Shown: positions 6,916 to 7,705 of the stretch, piece after piece
Layout: each line of letters begins with the position of its first letter
Position numbering within the stretch: position 1 is the stretch's first letter
Origin: Proteobacteria bacterium UBA1847
GTDB lineage: Bacteria > Pseudomonadota > Gammaproteobacteria > Steroidobacterales > Woeseiaceae
NCBI GenBank assembly: GCA_002338605.1
Contig: DDIP01000019.1
Coordinates: 1 to 7,705, forward strand
Direction of reading: 5' to 3'
Length of the DNA stretch: 7,705 bases
Notes under the pieces: generated by a model
Told to the model about the DNA's origin: nothing
The model's input: the letters and a program-made list of their open reading frames with translations, nothing else
Database searches by the model: none
Position numbers and translations under genes: made by a program

Positions 6916-7705
<790 letters not shown>

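Overview
The window looks like a chromosomal segment of a moderately GC-rich gammaproteobacterium. The evidence is an aerobic-type HemF C-terminus, a HemB of the Pseudomonas-like aspartate type, a DUF3379 anti-sigma protein (a family I know from gammaproteobacteria such as Vibrio and Shewanella), and an HvfA-like peptide. I cannot name the genus from the sequence alone.

Layout. (1) Bases 1-592, plus strand: the last codons of hemF (coproporphyrinogen III oxidase), whose stop overlaps the GTG start of a VOC-superfamily (COG3565-type) protein. (2) Bases 593-787: a 195-base gap without a convincing gene. (3) Bases 788-4045, plus strand: a large secreted subtilase (S8) with I9 propeptide, PA insertion, Fn3-like and PPC-like C-terminal domains. 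Its first ~39 residues look like the start of an unrelated AhpD/carboxymuconolactone-decarboxylase-type protein. (4) Bases 4019-5125, minus strand: a four-helix membrane protein of unknown function, overlapping the subtilase end tail to tail, and upstream of it the DNA glycosylase gene tag. (5) Bases 5205-6915, minus strand: a compact unit of an ECF sigma factor, a zinc-binding (ZAS) DUF3379 membrane anti-sigma factor, and a small secreted Cys-rich repeat peptide of the HvfA type, closed by an intrinsic terminator. (6) Bases 6916-7051: a divergent promoter region. (7) Bases 7052-7705, plus strand: the first 218 codons of hemB (porphobilinogen synthase).

How it fits together. The sigma/anti-sigma/HvfA-like unit is the most interesting part. 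The gene order suggests that an envelope signal sensed by the DUF3379 protein releases the sigma factor, which then drives its own operon and so the export of a peptide with eight cysteines in EGSCG-type repeats. In HvfA systems such peptides are modified by a DUF692 (MNIO) enzyme, HvfB, with a partner, HvfC, to give copper-binding oxazolone/thioamide groups. Neither enzyme is encoded here, because the operon ends at a terminator directly after the peptide gene. Modification would therefore have to be done in trans, or the peptide acts unmodified. The heme genes at both ends and tag are housekeeping genes.
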